Shown: positions 28,123 to 37,347 of the stretch, one piece after another
Numbering within the stretch: the first letter of the stretch is position 1
Layout: each line of letters begins with the position of its first letter
Assembly: GCF_021729085.1 (NCBI RefSeq)
Contig: NZ_JAJSAR010000002.1
Coordinates: 992,001-1,056,000 of the forward strand
Origin: Pseudohongiella sp. O18
GTDB taxonomy: Bacteria > Pseudomonadota > Gammaproteobacteria > Pseudomonadales > Pseudohongiellaceae
DNA length: 64,000 nt
Direction: 5' to 3'
Notes under the pieces: generated by a model
The model's database searches: none
The model's input: the letters and a program-made list of their open reading frames with translations, nothing else
Told to the model about the DNA's origin: nothing
Program-made: the position numbers and the translations under genes

Positions 28123-29907
28123 ATGCCCCAGCCCATTCTCGTTACAGCCTTACTGGACATCGGACGCAATAAATCTCACCCACAATTTCGGCGGCGCTGG
28201 TCAGACTACGAGAACAGCCTGAAACGTCTATGCCAACTTGATCTGCCATTTCGCATATACGCAGAGACGCCGCTGCACGCAAAAATCCTCAAGTGGCGCC
28301 AGGGTAAACCGACGACACTGATTGCAATTGATCAGGAATACCTCCGTCAGTCTGCCGGGGCAGACCAGATTCAGCGTATCCGCCAGTCAAAGCGCTGGCT
28401 GTGCCAGGCTGACTGGCTTCGATATTCACCCATGGCAGAGCTGGATACGTACATCCCTCTCGTTAACTCAAAGATAAAATGGCTGGCCGACGCCGCGAAT
28501 GAGGGCGGCGCCAACGACCAATTCATCTGGATCGACGCTGGTATTCATATGCACCTTTATACCGGTGAACGGGGCATGGTGTGCGAGGACTTCTTCCGGC
28601 AATTCATCCGTGATCCGGCCAAACTGCGAATGCTCGCAAAACCCTACGAAAAAAACACCGAAGTGCACGGCTTCGAACGACATGCGCTGGCAAACTACTG
28701 TGGCACCGATTTTGTCGACCGCTGCTGCAGAGGAGGCATTTTCGGTGGCGGAGCGGACACAATTAAGAAGATGGCGCGTCACTTTGATGAACTCCTCGCC
28801 GAATCTCTAAACGAAGGCTATCTTGGCACGGAGGAGTGTATTCTTACGGTGCTCTCCTATCGTTACCCTGAGCAATGCGATACGACCCTGATTCAGCAGA
28901 CTCACGTTGCCGCCCTGTTCAGCGCGCGGACACCGCGATTCAACACCAGACACCTGAGACACCCCTGGCCTGTCTTCAAAGCATTAACGCGGCGCGGTCT
29001 AACACAATGGACTCGATGGCGGCGTAATGCCCAGGTTAACAAAATCATGCAACTGCCACCAATAACCGGGCTGGACAAAGACAGTTTCGACCTGCATATC
29101 CTGCTTTGTGCCAAAGACGTGATTAATGGGCTCTGGACACTGCGCAGTTTTTTTTATTACAGTGGTCTGCGCCCCTGGCTCGTCATTCACGACGACGGTA
29201 CATTAACTGACAAAGATCGGCAGCACCTGCTGCAACACTTTCCCGAAGCACGCATCATTGGTTTTCAGCAGGCTCACGATGACATGTCGAGGGCGCTATC
29301 CTCACACCCAGCCGCCTTTCGATATCGCATTACGGACTACTCCTGGCCCGCAATTAAACTCCTTGATTTTGCACACTACTCTGGTGGGCGACCATTCATG
29401 GTCCTGGATGCTGATGTACTTTTCTTCCGACAACCGATTGAAATGATGCAGGCCATGCAAGAGGGAAAGGGTTTTTTTATGAGTGACTGGCAGGACGCCT
29501 ACACCTGGCCCGTCGATCGATGGCCGGCCGTGCTGGACACAGAAGGCATCGCGCGCGTCAATGTCGGCCTGTTCTACCTGCCCGATGGGCAACTGTACAA
29601 TCTGGACTATGTGGATCAGTGCCTGAACGCGTACTACCAACGAGAGCCCTGCCCACGTTCCATCTGGCTCGAGCAGACGGTTTGGGGGGCACTCTTTGCC
29701 AGGCTGGGCGCAACCATGCGACGTCTGCCCGACACCTATCAGATTTCCAGGCAACAGCCCCTGACCGCAAACACTCGCAGTCATCACTACGTCAACGATA
29801 GTCGCCTGTCGCGTTTGGACTTTGCCAACAAGGGCATACCCTATTTGATACAAAACGATTTTCTGAAACAGGACTCCCTAAACCAGCCTGTCACAGGTGC
29901 TGCATGA
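28123..29907 (+). CDS. Two-domain putative glycosyltransferase (HtrL/WlaTC-like plus GT-A-like)
   Basis: A 594-residue cytoplasmic protein in two parts. Residues about 1-270 resemble the HtrL/YibB (WlaTC) family: ILVTALLDIGR at the start, and FIWIDAGIHM as the acidic sugar-nucleotide site. Residues about 315-590 look like a second nucleotide-sugar transferase, with the metal motif FMVLDADVLFF and a conserved SIWLEQTVWG region. Neither substrate can be inferred. The next gene's ATG overlaps its stop codon (ATGA), so this gene starts a coupled cluster that includes an ABC exporter. Confidence 0.65.
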   Translation: MPQPILVTALLDIGRNKSHPQFRRRWSDYENSLKRLCQLDLPFRIYAETPLHAKILKWRQGKPTTLIAIDQEYLRQSAGADQIQRIRQSKRWLCQADWLRYSPMAELDTYIPLVNSKIKWLADAANEGGANDQFIWIDAGIHMHLYTGERGMVCEDFFRQFIRDPAKLRMLAKPYEKNTEVHGFERHALANYCGTDFVDRCCRGGIFGGGADTIKKMARHFDELLAESLNEGYLGTEECILTVLSYRYPEQCDTTLIQQTHVAALFSARTPRFNTRHLRHPWPVFKALTRRGLTQWTRWRRNAQVNKIMQLPPITGLDKDSFDLHILLCAKDVINGLWTLRSFFYYSGLRPWLVIHDDGTLTDKDRQHLLQHFPEARIIGFQQAHDDMSRALSSHPAAFRYRITDYSWPAIKLLDFAHYSGGRPFMVLDADVLFFRQPIEMMQAMQEGKGFFMSDWQDAYTWPVDRWPAVLDTEGIARVNVGLFYLPDGQLYNLDYVDQCLNAYYQREPCPRSIWLEQTVWGALFARLGATMRRLPDTYQISRQQPLTANTRSHHYVNDSRLSRLDFANKGIPYLIQNDFLKQDSLNQPVTGAA

Positions 29908-30749
29908 TTCCGATATCTCTCCTATTACTAAGCTGGCAATCTCACCAAACGCTGAAAGCCACGTTGGAAAGCTACCGGAGAAACGGCTTGCTGAATATCA
30001 CAGATGACAAGTTGATCTACTTTCAGCAGATATCAAAAAAAGATATCAAAATTGCAGAGCAATACGGACTGCAATACTACGGATCAGGCAAAAACATTGG
30101 CATCGGTGCCGCCTATCGATTCCTGGCGGAGAGAGCACGCCATCCCTATATCCTTTACCTGCAGAATGACTTTCAACTGATTCACGACGTAAACAATAAT
30201 CCATCAGAACTGACCGATGGCATTGAACTGCTCAGCCAGCACGAGATTGATGTTGTGCTCTATCGAAGCCGCAGCCGTCCTGGTGAGCCCAACTGGGCGA
30301 CCGACAATGTGCGAGGCAATGAGGAACGCTGGCAGAGTCATCTGTTCAACTCACTCTATTGGATGGAGAACCCCGAACAAGCCTATCCAGACAAGATTCT
30401 GCGCAATGCGGCCAAACCAAACTTTCTGCAGACTACCGCGCGTTATATGAACTACACCGATAATCCGGCGCTGTATCGACGCGACTGGTTACTGGAGACA
30501 TTGGGCGATTATTTTACGGCCAATGACCCTCATGACATCACTTGGCCAGAGCGTGTCATTCAACCCTGGTGGGAAACTCAGGGCTTTCGTATTGCCCAGG
30601 CAGAGGGTCTGTTCGAACACATTCGGTTGGATCGCGGTGGCTGGCAGCGCAGACTGATCATGTGGCCGGTGCCACTGTTAAAAGCCACTGGTCTGTACGA
30701 TCGTGTACGCACAATGCCGCTTGTTCAATCGCTCAAGGCCAAACTGTGA
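29904..30749 (+). CDS. Glycosyltransferase, family 2-like
   Basis: A 281-residue protein. The N-terminus ISLLLLSWQSHQTLKATLES is GT2-like. SGKNIGIGAAYRFLAERA and YILYLQNDFQLI form the nucleotide-sugar and acidic metal sites (QND in place of the usual DxD). The C-terminal half is rich in tryptophan and probably binds the acceptor. Its start overlaps the preceding gene by 4 bp and its stop meets the ABC exporter gene. The acceptor and donor are unknown. Confidence 0.7.
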   Translation: MIPISLLLLSWQSHQTLKATLESYRRNGLLNITDDKLIYFQQISKKDIKIAEQYGLQYYGSGKNIGIGAAYRFLAERARHPYILYLQNDFQLIHDVNNNPSELTDGIELLSQHEIDVVLYRSRSRPGEPNWATDNVRGNEERWQSHLFNSLYWMENPEQAYPDKILRNAAKPNFLQTTARYMNYTDNPALYRRDWLLETLGDYFTANDPHDITWPERVIQPWWETQGFRIAQAEGLFEHIRLDRGGWQRRLIMWPVPLLKATGLYDRVRTMPLVQSLKAKL

Positions 30750-30751
30750 GC

Positions 30752-32560
30752 ATGTCGCAGGACATCCGGCACCTTTGGTCTCTGCTAAGCGCTGACCAGC
30801 GCCGACAGATCATCAAACTGCAGTGGCTAATTCTACTCATGGCACTCATGGAAGTGATCGGTGTTGCCTCAATACTGCCCTTTATGAGCATGGTCAGCAA
30901 TCCGAATGCGCTCAGTAGCGACTCATTGCTGGCTCAGATTTACCAGGCCAGCGGCGCCGCTTCAGTGGAAACATTCCTGTTCTGGTCTGGCATGGGTGTG
31001 TTTGGGCTGTTGGCACTTAGCAGCGTGACCAGCATCGTTACCACCTGGCATATAATCCATACTGGCCAGCGGCTGGGCGCTGACCTCAGCATCAGGCTGT
31101 ATCAACATTACCTGTTGCAACCCTGGCTGTTTCATTCCACGCATCACAGCGCAGCATTGACCAATAACATTGCCGGTGAGTGTCATCGTGTGATGTCGCA
31201 GGTCATCAACCCATTGTTACAGATGAATGCCCGATTGGTCACTGCCAGCCTGCTTCTGCTCACAGTCTTTCTTATCAATCCTGTCGCAGCCAGCATCGGT
31301 GCAGTCGCCTTCTTGCTGATTTACGCAATGCTTTTCATGACCGTACGTCGGCGGCTAACACGACTCGGCGAGCAGGCCAGCGCCTCGGGCAGGCGACGTT
31401 ATCGTTTGATGACAGAGGGATTCGGCGCCATCAAAGAATTGATGCTGCTGGGGCGGCAACCACGCTTTATCAACGACTACAAAAAAAGCGCTCATAACCT
31501 GGCGCGTCATCAGGGACACATGAACGCGCTGGCGCAAATCCCGCGTTATCTGGTTGAACTGACCGCCTTTGGCGCCGTCATCATGCTGGTGCTGTATTTG
31601 CTGCGTGTCGAAAACGGTGACAGCAGCACCCTGCTGCCACTGCTATCTCTCTATGCGCTGGCAGGCTTTAAACTACTACCTGCTTTTCAGCAGATCTATG
31701 CCAGCATGGCGCAGATCCGCAGCAACCTGCCGGCGTTTCATGCCATCAGAAAAGATCTGGAGATTTCGCAGCAATCAACGATATCCATTTCTTGTAAGGG
31801 CGAAGCACTGACGCCAAAAAGTGAGATCACTCTGGAACAGGTCAGCCTGACCTACCCAGGCAAAACACAAGCTGCGTTGCAGGGCGTTTCATTAACCATA
31901 CCGGTTAATCATTCCGTGGCATTTGTCGGTTCGTCAGGCGCTGGGAAAACCACCTGTGTCGACATGATCCTGGGATTGCTGCCGCCCGATAGCGGAACAT
32001 TAAAAATAGATGGCCAGACGATCACCGACCTCAATCGCCGCAATTGGCAAAACAGTATCGGCTACGTGCCCCAATTCATCTACCTGGCCGATGCCAGCAT
32101 CCGCGACAATGTTACATTAGGGCTGGATGCAGACGACATTGACGAGCAGCGACTGCGACACGCAGTCAGTCTGGCCCAAATTCAAGACTTTGTTAATCAG
32201 CTACCAGACGGGCTCGACACCTTGGTCGGTGAGCGGGGTGTACAACTATCCGGCGGGCAGCGCCAACGGATCGGCATCGCTCGAGCGCTGTATCACGACC
32301 CTGCTGTGATAGTGCTCGACGAAGCCACCAGTGCGCTGGACAACATCAGTGAGCGCCATATTATGGACGCCATCGCTGACCTGAAGCAGCAAAAAACTGT
32401 CATCATAATCGCTCACCGGTTAAGCACCGTGCAGCACTGCGATACGATTTATGTGATGGATCATGGGCGGCTTGTGGGTGAAGGTACGTATGAAGAACTA
32501 AGCCACAATAACTGTGTTTTTAAGGCGCTATTGCAGCGACTCACAGCAACAGCGCAATGA
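30752..32560 (+). CDS. ABC exporter, fused permease and ATPase, PglK/MsbA-like glycan flippase
   Basis: About 602 residues. The N-terminal half (to about 320) has six membrane helices. The C-terminal ATPase carries Walker A GSSGAGKTT (about 393), the signature LSGGQRQRIGIARAL (about 500) and Walker B VIVLDEATSAL. Surrounded by glycosyltransferases, it most likely flips a lipid-linked glycan across the inner membrane, as PglK does. The ATG at 30752 was chosen. A GTG six bases earlier would overlap the previous stop codon and is also possible. Confidence 0.83.
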   Translation: MSQDIRHLWSLLSADQRRQIIKLQWLILLMALMEVIGVASILPFMSMVSNPNALSSDSLLAQIYQASGAASVETFLFWSGMGVFGLLALSSVTSIVTTWHIIHTGQRLGADLSIRLYQHYLLQPWLFHSTHHSAALTNNIAGECHRVMSQVINPLLQMNARLVTASLLLLTVFLINPVAASIGAVAFLLIYAMLFMTVRRRLTRLGEQASASGRRRYRLMTEGFGAIKELMLLGRQPRFINDYKKSAHNLARHQGHMNALAQIPRYLVELTAFGAVIMLVLYLLRVENGDSSTLLPLLSLYALAGFKLLPAFQQIYASMAQIRSNLPAFHAIRKDLEISQQSTISISCKGEALTPKSEITLEQVSLTYPGKTQAALQGVSLTIPVNHSVAFVGSSGAGKTTCVDMILGLLPPDSGTLKIDGQTITDLNRRNWQNSIGYVPQFIYLADASIRDNVTLGLDADDIDEQRLRHAVSLAQIQDFVNQLPDGLDTLVGERGVQLSGGQRQRIGIARALYHDPAVIVLDEATSALDNISERHIMDAIADLKQQKTVIIIAHRLSTVQHCDTIYVMDHGRLVGEGTYEELSHNNCVFKALLQRLTATAQ

Positions 32561-32658
32561 GTCAGCATTCAATTATCCAAATGAATGCGGACGTGTTGGA
32601 GCAATTTCGTCATTAATTTTTGGCAGACACTGAATAGGCAGAGTGTAAATGGCCTGCT

Positions 32659-34314
32659 ATGAATAAGTCTCAGCTGGTGGCTCCAGCATTGGTTTTCTTA
32701 ATCTACATTGCTTGTGCAGTCTGGCTGATGCTGACTGGGCACCCGCACGAGGATGCCTACATCCTCAATATCTATGCCCGTAATCTCGCTGACGGCCACG
32801 GCATCAGCTACTTCATCGGGGGACCCGCCGCTGAGGGTGCGACCGACTTTTTGTGGATGCTCTTGCTGGCACTTGGCGAATTTATCGGAGTTGACGCCGC
32901 CTCATTCGCTCATCTTCTCAATGGTATCGGCCTAATAGCAATTACCTGCGTTGCGACACGGCTATTGAGCCAGGACAGCGCTCATTGGCATTACCATGTG
33001 AGCGCAACATTACTGATTGCGCTGATCGTAACATCACAAATAGCTCAGTCATCATTGTCCGGCTTCAGTGCCGGTTTTTATTGTGGCGCAATCGCTCTGC
33101 TGTTCTGGCTGCTTTACATTCAAGACAGCAGACACCTTGTCTGGATACCGGTGATCAGTATTGTAGTTGCGCTCACCAGGCCCGATGGAGCCATCATCGG
33201 TGTGACAGCCACTCTCATTGGCTTTTTCATTGCCTGCCGCCATAAGCAGATAGAACCCTTCCTGAAAGTATCCGCCATCTGCTTGTGTATTGGCGCATTC
33301 TATTTTGCCTGGAGAGTCATTTATTTTGATCAGTGGTTACCCCTTCCCCTAATCGTCAAAAGCGCAGACGCACAATCATTGCCGGGCTTGCGCGGGCACA
33401 TAGGCTGGGCTCGTCACAACTTTTATATCGGCGTCATTGCCTTAATAGCTTTCGTGGTCATGCGGCAGCGATGGCGATTGTTACTCGCCTCGTTGCCCAT
33501 CGGTGCCCTTCTGTTCGCATTGCTGTTCGCTACTCAGTCCCAGAACATTGCAGATCGTTTCCAGGCACCTGCAACTACTGTATTGATTCTGTGGTGTGCC
33601 ATATTCCTGGATTCGCTAATCCGGCGGGACTTTGCGCCTGGGCTTTCTCGCTTTCCAATAGCAATCCTGATGTCAACCGCACTTGTTCTGTTACTGTTAA
33701 TTCTAGCCACCAATCAATCCTTCAAGGCGACTGTCAGCAGAGCGGCAAATCTGCGAGCGTTTCAATACATCAACACGTTTCCTTACTATCTAGCACGCCA
33801 CACCCCTCCCAATTCCAGGCTGGCGTTAACGGAGGCCGGTAGATTCGCCTATTGGCTACCGGGCCAGAAATACGATTTGATAGGACTCAATACTGCAGAG
33901 TTTGCCCATGAGTTGGCGACACCTGACGCTATTGCAGCTCTTCGCGCAGACCTGATATTTGTGCACATCGCTGGTAACGCTGATTTTGGTCCTTATTGCC
34001 AACAGGACTTTTGTGAACTTAGCGCTCAGCAGGTCAGGCAGAGCATGACTAAAGAAGATCCTGCATGGTCTGAAATCCGTGACTCGGTTGTTCGCTCGCC
34101 ACTTGCCGCAATTTCATATTATCTGAATCACCCTGAAGACTTTTTTGCATACGCAGTGCAGTACAGCGGTGGCTACCATCATTTCTTTCTGTTGAGCAAG
34201 AGCGGATTGATTACCAAGGAAAGCTTTGAGTCAGCCCTAACGTTTAGCTTTGAGGACGAGTGCAATCGTTCGTACTGGCAATTACGCTACAGCCATCCGC
34301 CCCATATCTGCTAG
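32659..34314 (+). CDS. Polytopic membrane protein, GT-C glycosyltransferase-like
   Basis: A 551-residue membrane protein with about nine to eleven helices. After the first helix comes HPHEDAYILNIYARNLADG and then PAAEGATDFLWMLLLA, the acidic first loop seen in GT-C transferases that use polyprenyl-phosphate sugars. The C-terminal 150 residues are soluble. Members are often annotated only as membrane proteins. It follows the ABC exporter on the same strand, so a role in adding a sugar on the periplasmic side is a reasonable inference. Confidence 0.6.
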   Translation: MNKSQLVAPALVFLIYIACAVWLMLTGHPHEDAYILNIYARNLADGHGISYFIGGPAAEGATDFLWMLLLALGEFIGVDAASFAHLLNGIGLIAITCVATRLLSQDSAHWHYHVSATLLIALIVTSQIAQSSLSGFSAGFYCGAIALLFWLLYIQDSRHLVWIPVISIVVALTRPDGAIIGVTATLIGFFIACRHKQIEPFLKVSAICLCIGAFYFAWRVIYFDQWLPLPLIVKSADAQSLPGLRGHIGWARHNFYIGVIALIAFVVMRQRWRLLLASLPIGALLFALLFATQSQNIADRFQAPATTVLILWCAIFLDSLIRRDFAPGLSRFPIAILMSTALVLLLLILATNQSFKATVSRAANLRAFQYINTFPYYLARHTPPNSRLALTEAGRFAYWLPGQKYDLIGLNTAEFAHELATPDAIAALRADLIFVHIAGNADFGPYCQQDFCELSAQQVRQSMTKEDPAWSEIRDSVVRSPLAAISYYLNHPEDFFAYAVQYSGGYHHFFLLSKSGLITKESFESALTFSFEDECNRSYWQLRYSHPPHIC

Positions 34315-34341
34315 CGATTGGTGCATAACAGTCGTATTGCA

Positions 34342-35283
34342 TCACTTAGCAATACCCTCGCTGGTCTTTTTATACTCAACACGCGGCGATCCATAATGAG
34401 CCAGCATTCTCTTAACCGCCAGGTCGTTACCCCCATCCAGAGGATTGTTTCGGTCCGACAGTGCAACTCCGTTGGCATCGGCGCCGGGCCAGCTGAAACG
34501 TTTTGTTGATCTCTGCGTGCGACGAATAGAATAGCCACGCATCAGTGCATGCCAGGTAAACCACACATCGTCCTGCAACGGGCAAAGCTCACGTGCCAGC
34601 TCATAATCACAGGCCTCCGGCCCCAGGCTTCCCGGCGGGAACCAGACGCCGCCATGGCCAATGAGAAAACCACGGTCGGAAACAGCGCCTGGCTCCATTG
34701 CAGGCCATTGTCGGTACGTTACTACCCTACCCTCTGTGTCACACCACAAGCGACCAAAGTGGCAGACCACTTCATTGTCAGACCGGTCATGGAGCAGGGA
34801 TTTAAGCCAGTCCGGCGCCTGGTACATGTCGTCATCAACAATCACATGATTCACGTCATAGCCAAATGCCTGCAGTGCAGGTATTAACTTCTTGTATGAC
34901 CCTAGATCGTCCACATAACGAATATCCAGACCATAAGCCTGAAGTTTGAACACAGCGGCTGGCAATTGTGGCTTGTCACCCCTGGCGACCCAAAGAATCA
35001 GATGATCTGGTTTAACTGTCTGCCGCAACAGGCACCGCAGGGTCAAAGCCAGGCACCAGAATCTGGGCGGATGGCTGGTTAATGAAACAACAACTTTCGT
35101 TGGGAGTTGATGCGGCCTGGAACTGAAGCTCGAAAAAAAGGGGAAACGCATCACGAAAGGGAGCCATAGACGCAACCACATATATAAAACATGAATGCGC
35201 ACACGACCAAGCAAGAGCCAGAACGCGCGCAAACCCGGCACGCGCTTTAACTTTTTTCGCGAATTGGTATCTACCAGGGCCAT
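34342..35283 (-). CDS. Putative glycosyltransferase
   Basis: A 313-residue protein. After a basic, hydrophobic N-terminal stretch that may associate with the membrane, it has VVVSLTSHPPRF and a GT-A-like body with HVIVDDDMYQAPDWL as the acidic metal motif. GVWFPPGSL and DDVWFTWHALMRG resemble acceptor-site regions of GT families with a DDD motif. It overlaps the TupA-like gene upstream by 13 bp. Substrates cannot be inferred. Confidence 0.68.
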   Translation of the reverse strand: MALVDTNSRKKLKRVPGLRAFWLLLGRVRIHVLYMWLRLWLPFVMRFPFFSSFSSRPHQLPTKVVVSLTSHPPRFWCLALTLRCLLRQTVKPDHLILWVARGDKPQLPAAVFKLQAYGLDIRYVDDLGSYKKLIPALQAFGYDVNHVIVDDDMYQAPDWLKSLLHDRSDNEVVCHFGRLWCDTEGRVVTYRQWPAMEPGAVSDRGFLIGHGGVWFPPGSLGPEACDYELARELCPLQDDVWFTWHALMRGYSIRRTQRSTKRFSWPGADANGVALSDRNNPLDGGNDLAVKRMLAHYGSPRVEYKKTSEGIAK

Positions 35284-36272
35284 CGGCGGGCCGGTCCCGG
35301 GAATTCAGAGCAGACCAGCTCCCTGATTTTTGTACGATCCAGAGGAATTAGTTTGCCCAACTCAATATTTCCTTCCGATTGGTACATGCCGTTAAGAGGC
35401 GAGAAGGTCATTTCCCCGACGACAATGCGGCCCGGGAGGTTATACAGGTCGACACGGACATACTGAAACCCGCGCGACATGGTCTCTGCCACTTCCAGCA
35501 GGGCTTGCCAATTTTGGGGGCGTTTAAACTCGAAGACACTGATCATGTGCTGATCGAAATTTAGTCCCATCACTTTGCCATCACGGTCGGTAATGATTTC
35601 CTTCGTATTCCGCCCCCTGTCATAAATATACTGCAACCAAAGCACCTGACCGTTTGAGCAATGAAATTTGAAGTCTGGCGGCGGCGTACCATCGACAAAA
35701 GGCAGCATCTCCTCTGCGAAGACGTTTTTAGGAATTGGCCAGTATTGCCATTCTCCTCCGCTTATGCCGAAGGTGCGGCCAATTGCTCGATCCAGACAGT
35801 ACTTATAACGTTTCGCTGGAAAATCATTTTTGTTGTGGACAAAATAGACCGACCCGGAATCATGGTTAGCCTTCAGAACAAACTGTTCAGGCATGTTCGT
35901 GACGTCGAGATCGTGGTAACTCGAGCCCTGTGACAGCGTGGTCGCCACATATCCTGGACCAAGGTACTGATGTACAAGCTGCTTAAGTGCCAATTTATCA
36001 GTCAGCCCAACCATGCGGATATCCTGTCCAAAGAGTTTGAGCCAATGGATTTTGTCGTTGAAGGATTCGCCGGAAACTATATTGGGAAAGCTTCTCTGAC
36101 TTATCCAGCAGGCCTTATGGATGGCATGGAAAAGGGGCAAGTGACGGTCAGTAAGCGGCAAGTATAGAGAATCACTTTGCCATTTGTCGTTTAGCTGGTG
36201 TCTGATCGCGAACTGAAACTGGGTTTTACGTGTAACGGTTCGAACTTTTCTAAGGATTTTTCTATACAGCAC
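35271..36272 (-). CDS. TupA-like ATP-grasp protein
   Basis: A 333-residue cytoplasmic protein of the TupA-like ATP-grasp family. Typical segments are SFNDKIHWLKLFG, LTDKLALKQLV, FVLKANHDSGS and VRVDLYNLPGRIVVGEMTFSPLNGM, the last carrying the metal-binding acids. TupA itself makes an amide-linked teichuronopeptide. Other members occur in glycan clusters with unproven ligase roles. The start is GTG at 36272, with no clear ribosome site. It is followed by an overlapping glycosyltransferase gene. Confidence 0.78.
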   Translation of the reverse strand: MLYRKILRKVRTVTRKTQFQFAIRHQLNDKWQSDSLYLPLTDRHLPLFHAIHKACWISQRSFPNIVSGESFNDKIHWLKLFGQDIRMVGLTDKLALKQLVHQYLGPGYVATTLSQGSSYHDLDVTNMPEQFVLKANHDSGSVYFVHNKNDFPAKRYKYCLDRAIGRTFGISGGEWQYWPIPKNVFAEEMLPFVDGTPPPDFKFHCSNGQVLWLQYIYDRGRNTKEIITDRDGKVMGLNFDQHMISVFEFKRPQNWQALLEVAETMSRGFQYVRVDLYNLPGRIVVGEMTFSPLNGMYQSEGNIELGKLIPLDRTKIRELVCSEFPGPARRWPW

Positions 36273-36762
36273 TTAGTCATCTACATCTTGTTCAGGGAAT
36301 ACACCTTATACCGTCACACCCTTAAGTAGGTCAAACAGATTCATCTGCTCTATCAGGGCATCCTACGCAGGCTGTGATTTCAACAAACTAGCTCAGGCAG
36401 AAAAGCGAGGTGCAGACCTTCCGCAGTGGCACTGTCAGTGCATCACCCATGTCATACACCTCCTGAGAATCTTTCTATCGTCCTGCCGGACAATGCGCCG
36501 CGGCAGGCGCGTGGTGCAGAAATTGCGATAGCTGAATTCAGGCCAGGACCTGGACTGCTGGAACAAGCAGGTTCATACACGAGGTAATGCCCAGAGTCGG
36601 TTAAAATAGGGATCGCAAAGCGACAGCCGGAAAGCTCGTTTACCAATAGGGTTTCACGTTCAAAAGAACTCATTCTGAGCAAGTGGATCCCGTCAGCATA
36701 GAAACCGACAACCCCAACTGAGACAAACCTTTCGGGTGGGCTATAGTGCTACGCTTGCCTAC
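36273..36762. other. Non-coding stretch between the two glycan clusters
   Basis: No gene is supported here. A plus-strand frame of about 41 codons from 36461 (PENLSIVLPDNAPRQ..) is stop-free and ends in TAA. It could be the remnant of a decayed gene but matches no family I recognise. The same place has a minus-strand open frame of similar quality. The gap continues into a GGDEF pseudogene. Confidence 0.4.
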
Positions 36763-37257
36763 TTCAGCTCATTGATGAGCGTACCCGTACCCTGTGGGTA
36801 ATCGGCGTCACACTACTCTGTATTGTCGCCTTTCAGCTGATCACCTACGCCGTCCTAGCCATCAGCCAGTCGCCGATGCTGCCAGTCATTTTTTGTCATA
36901 GAAACCTTGGCACCCGGCATCATTGCACCAATCACCACCTGGATCATCATTGGCTCCATCATCAAGATGAAGCGGATGGAGGAGCTGCACAGGCAGCGTA
37001 CCGTGTGACGATCTCAGCATACTACTGACGCCCTGGGCCTTTCTGGAGCGGTGCCAGACAGGTCTTGAAAAGACTTCGGCAGGATGTCGAAAACAATACC
37101 GTCGATTTCCAAGGCAAGAAAATCAGGGTGACCATCAGTGTTGGGATTGCGAGCACGGGGACTGAAACTAATCGACGCTAGAGTAGCTACTGCGGCGTCC
37201 GATGGGGGCGTATCAGACGAAGGAATTGGGTGGAACCGGATTGAGTTGGTGGAGTGA
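36763..37257 (+). pseudogene. Degraded GGDEF diguanylate cyclase gene
   Basis: Three pieces in different frames belong to one decayed gene. The first is a membrane helix, RTLWVIGVTLLCIVAFQLIT. After a frameshift in a run of six T (36889-36894) comes APGIIAPITTWIIIGSIIK and a linker ending at a TGA (37005-37007). Further on, LKRLRQDVENNTVDFQGKK and IRVTISVGIAS are the middle of a GGDEF domain, and NRIELVE followed by TGA is a typical GGDEF C-terminus. The part that should carry the GG(D/E)EF active site is missing. No intact start codon is seen. It marks a gene-decay zone beside the acquired polysaccharide locus. Confidence 0.7.
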
Positions 37258-37347
37258 TGAGCCCATTCAGGCTATAGACCGCCCTATTTGCCCTTGCTAG
37301 ACTGACGCGGATAAAAGCAAAATCAGCAACAGGAGCTCTCCCAATTC

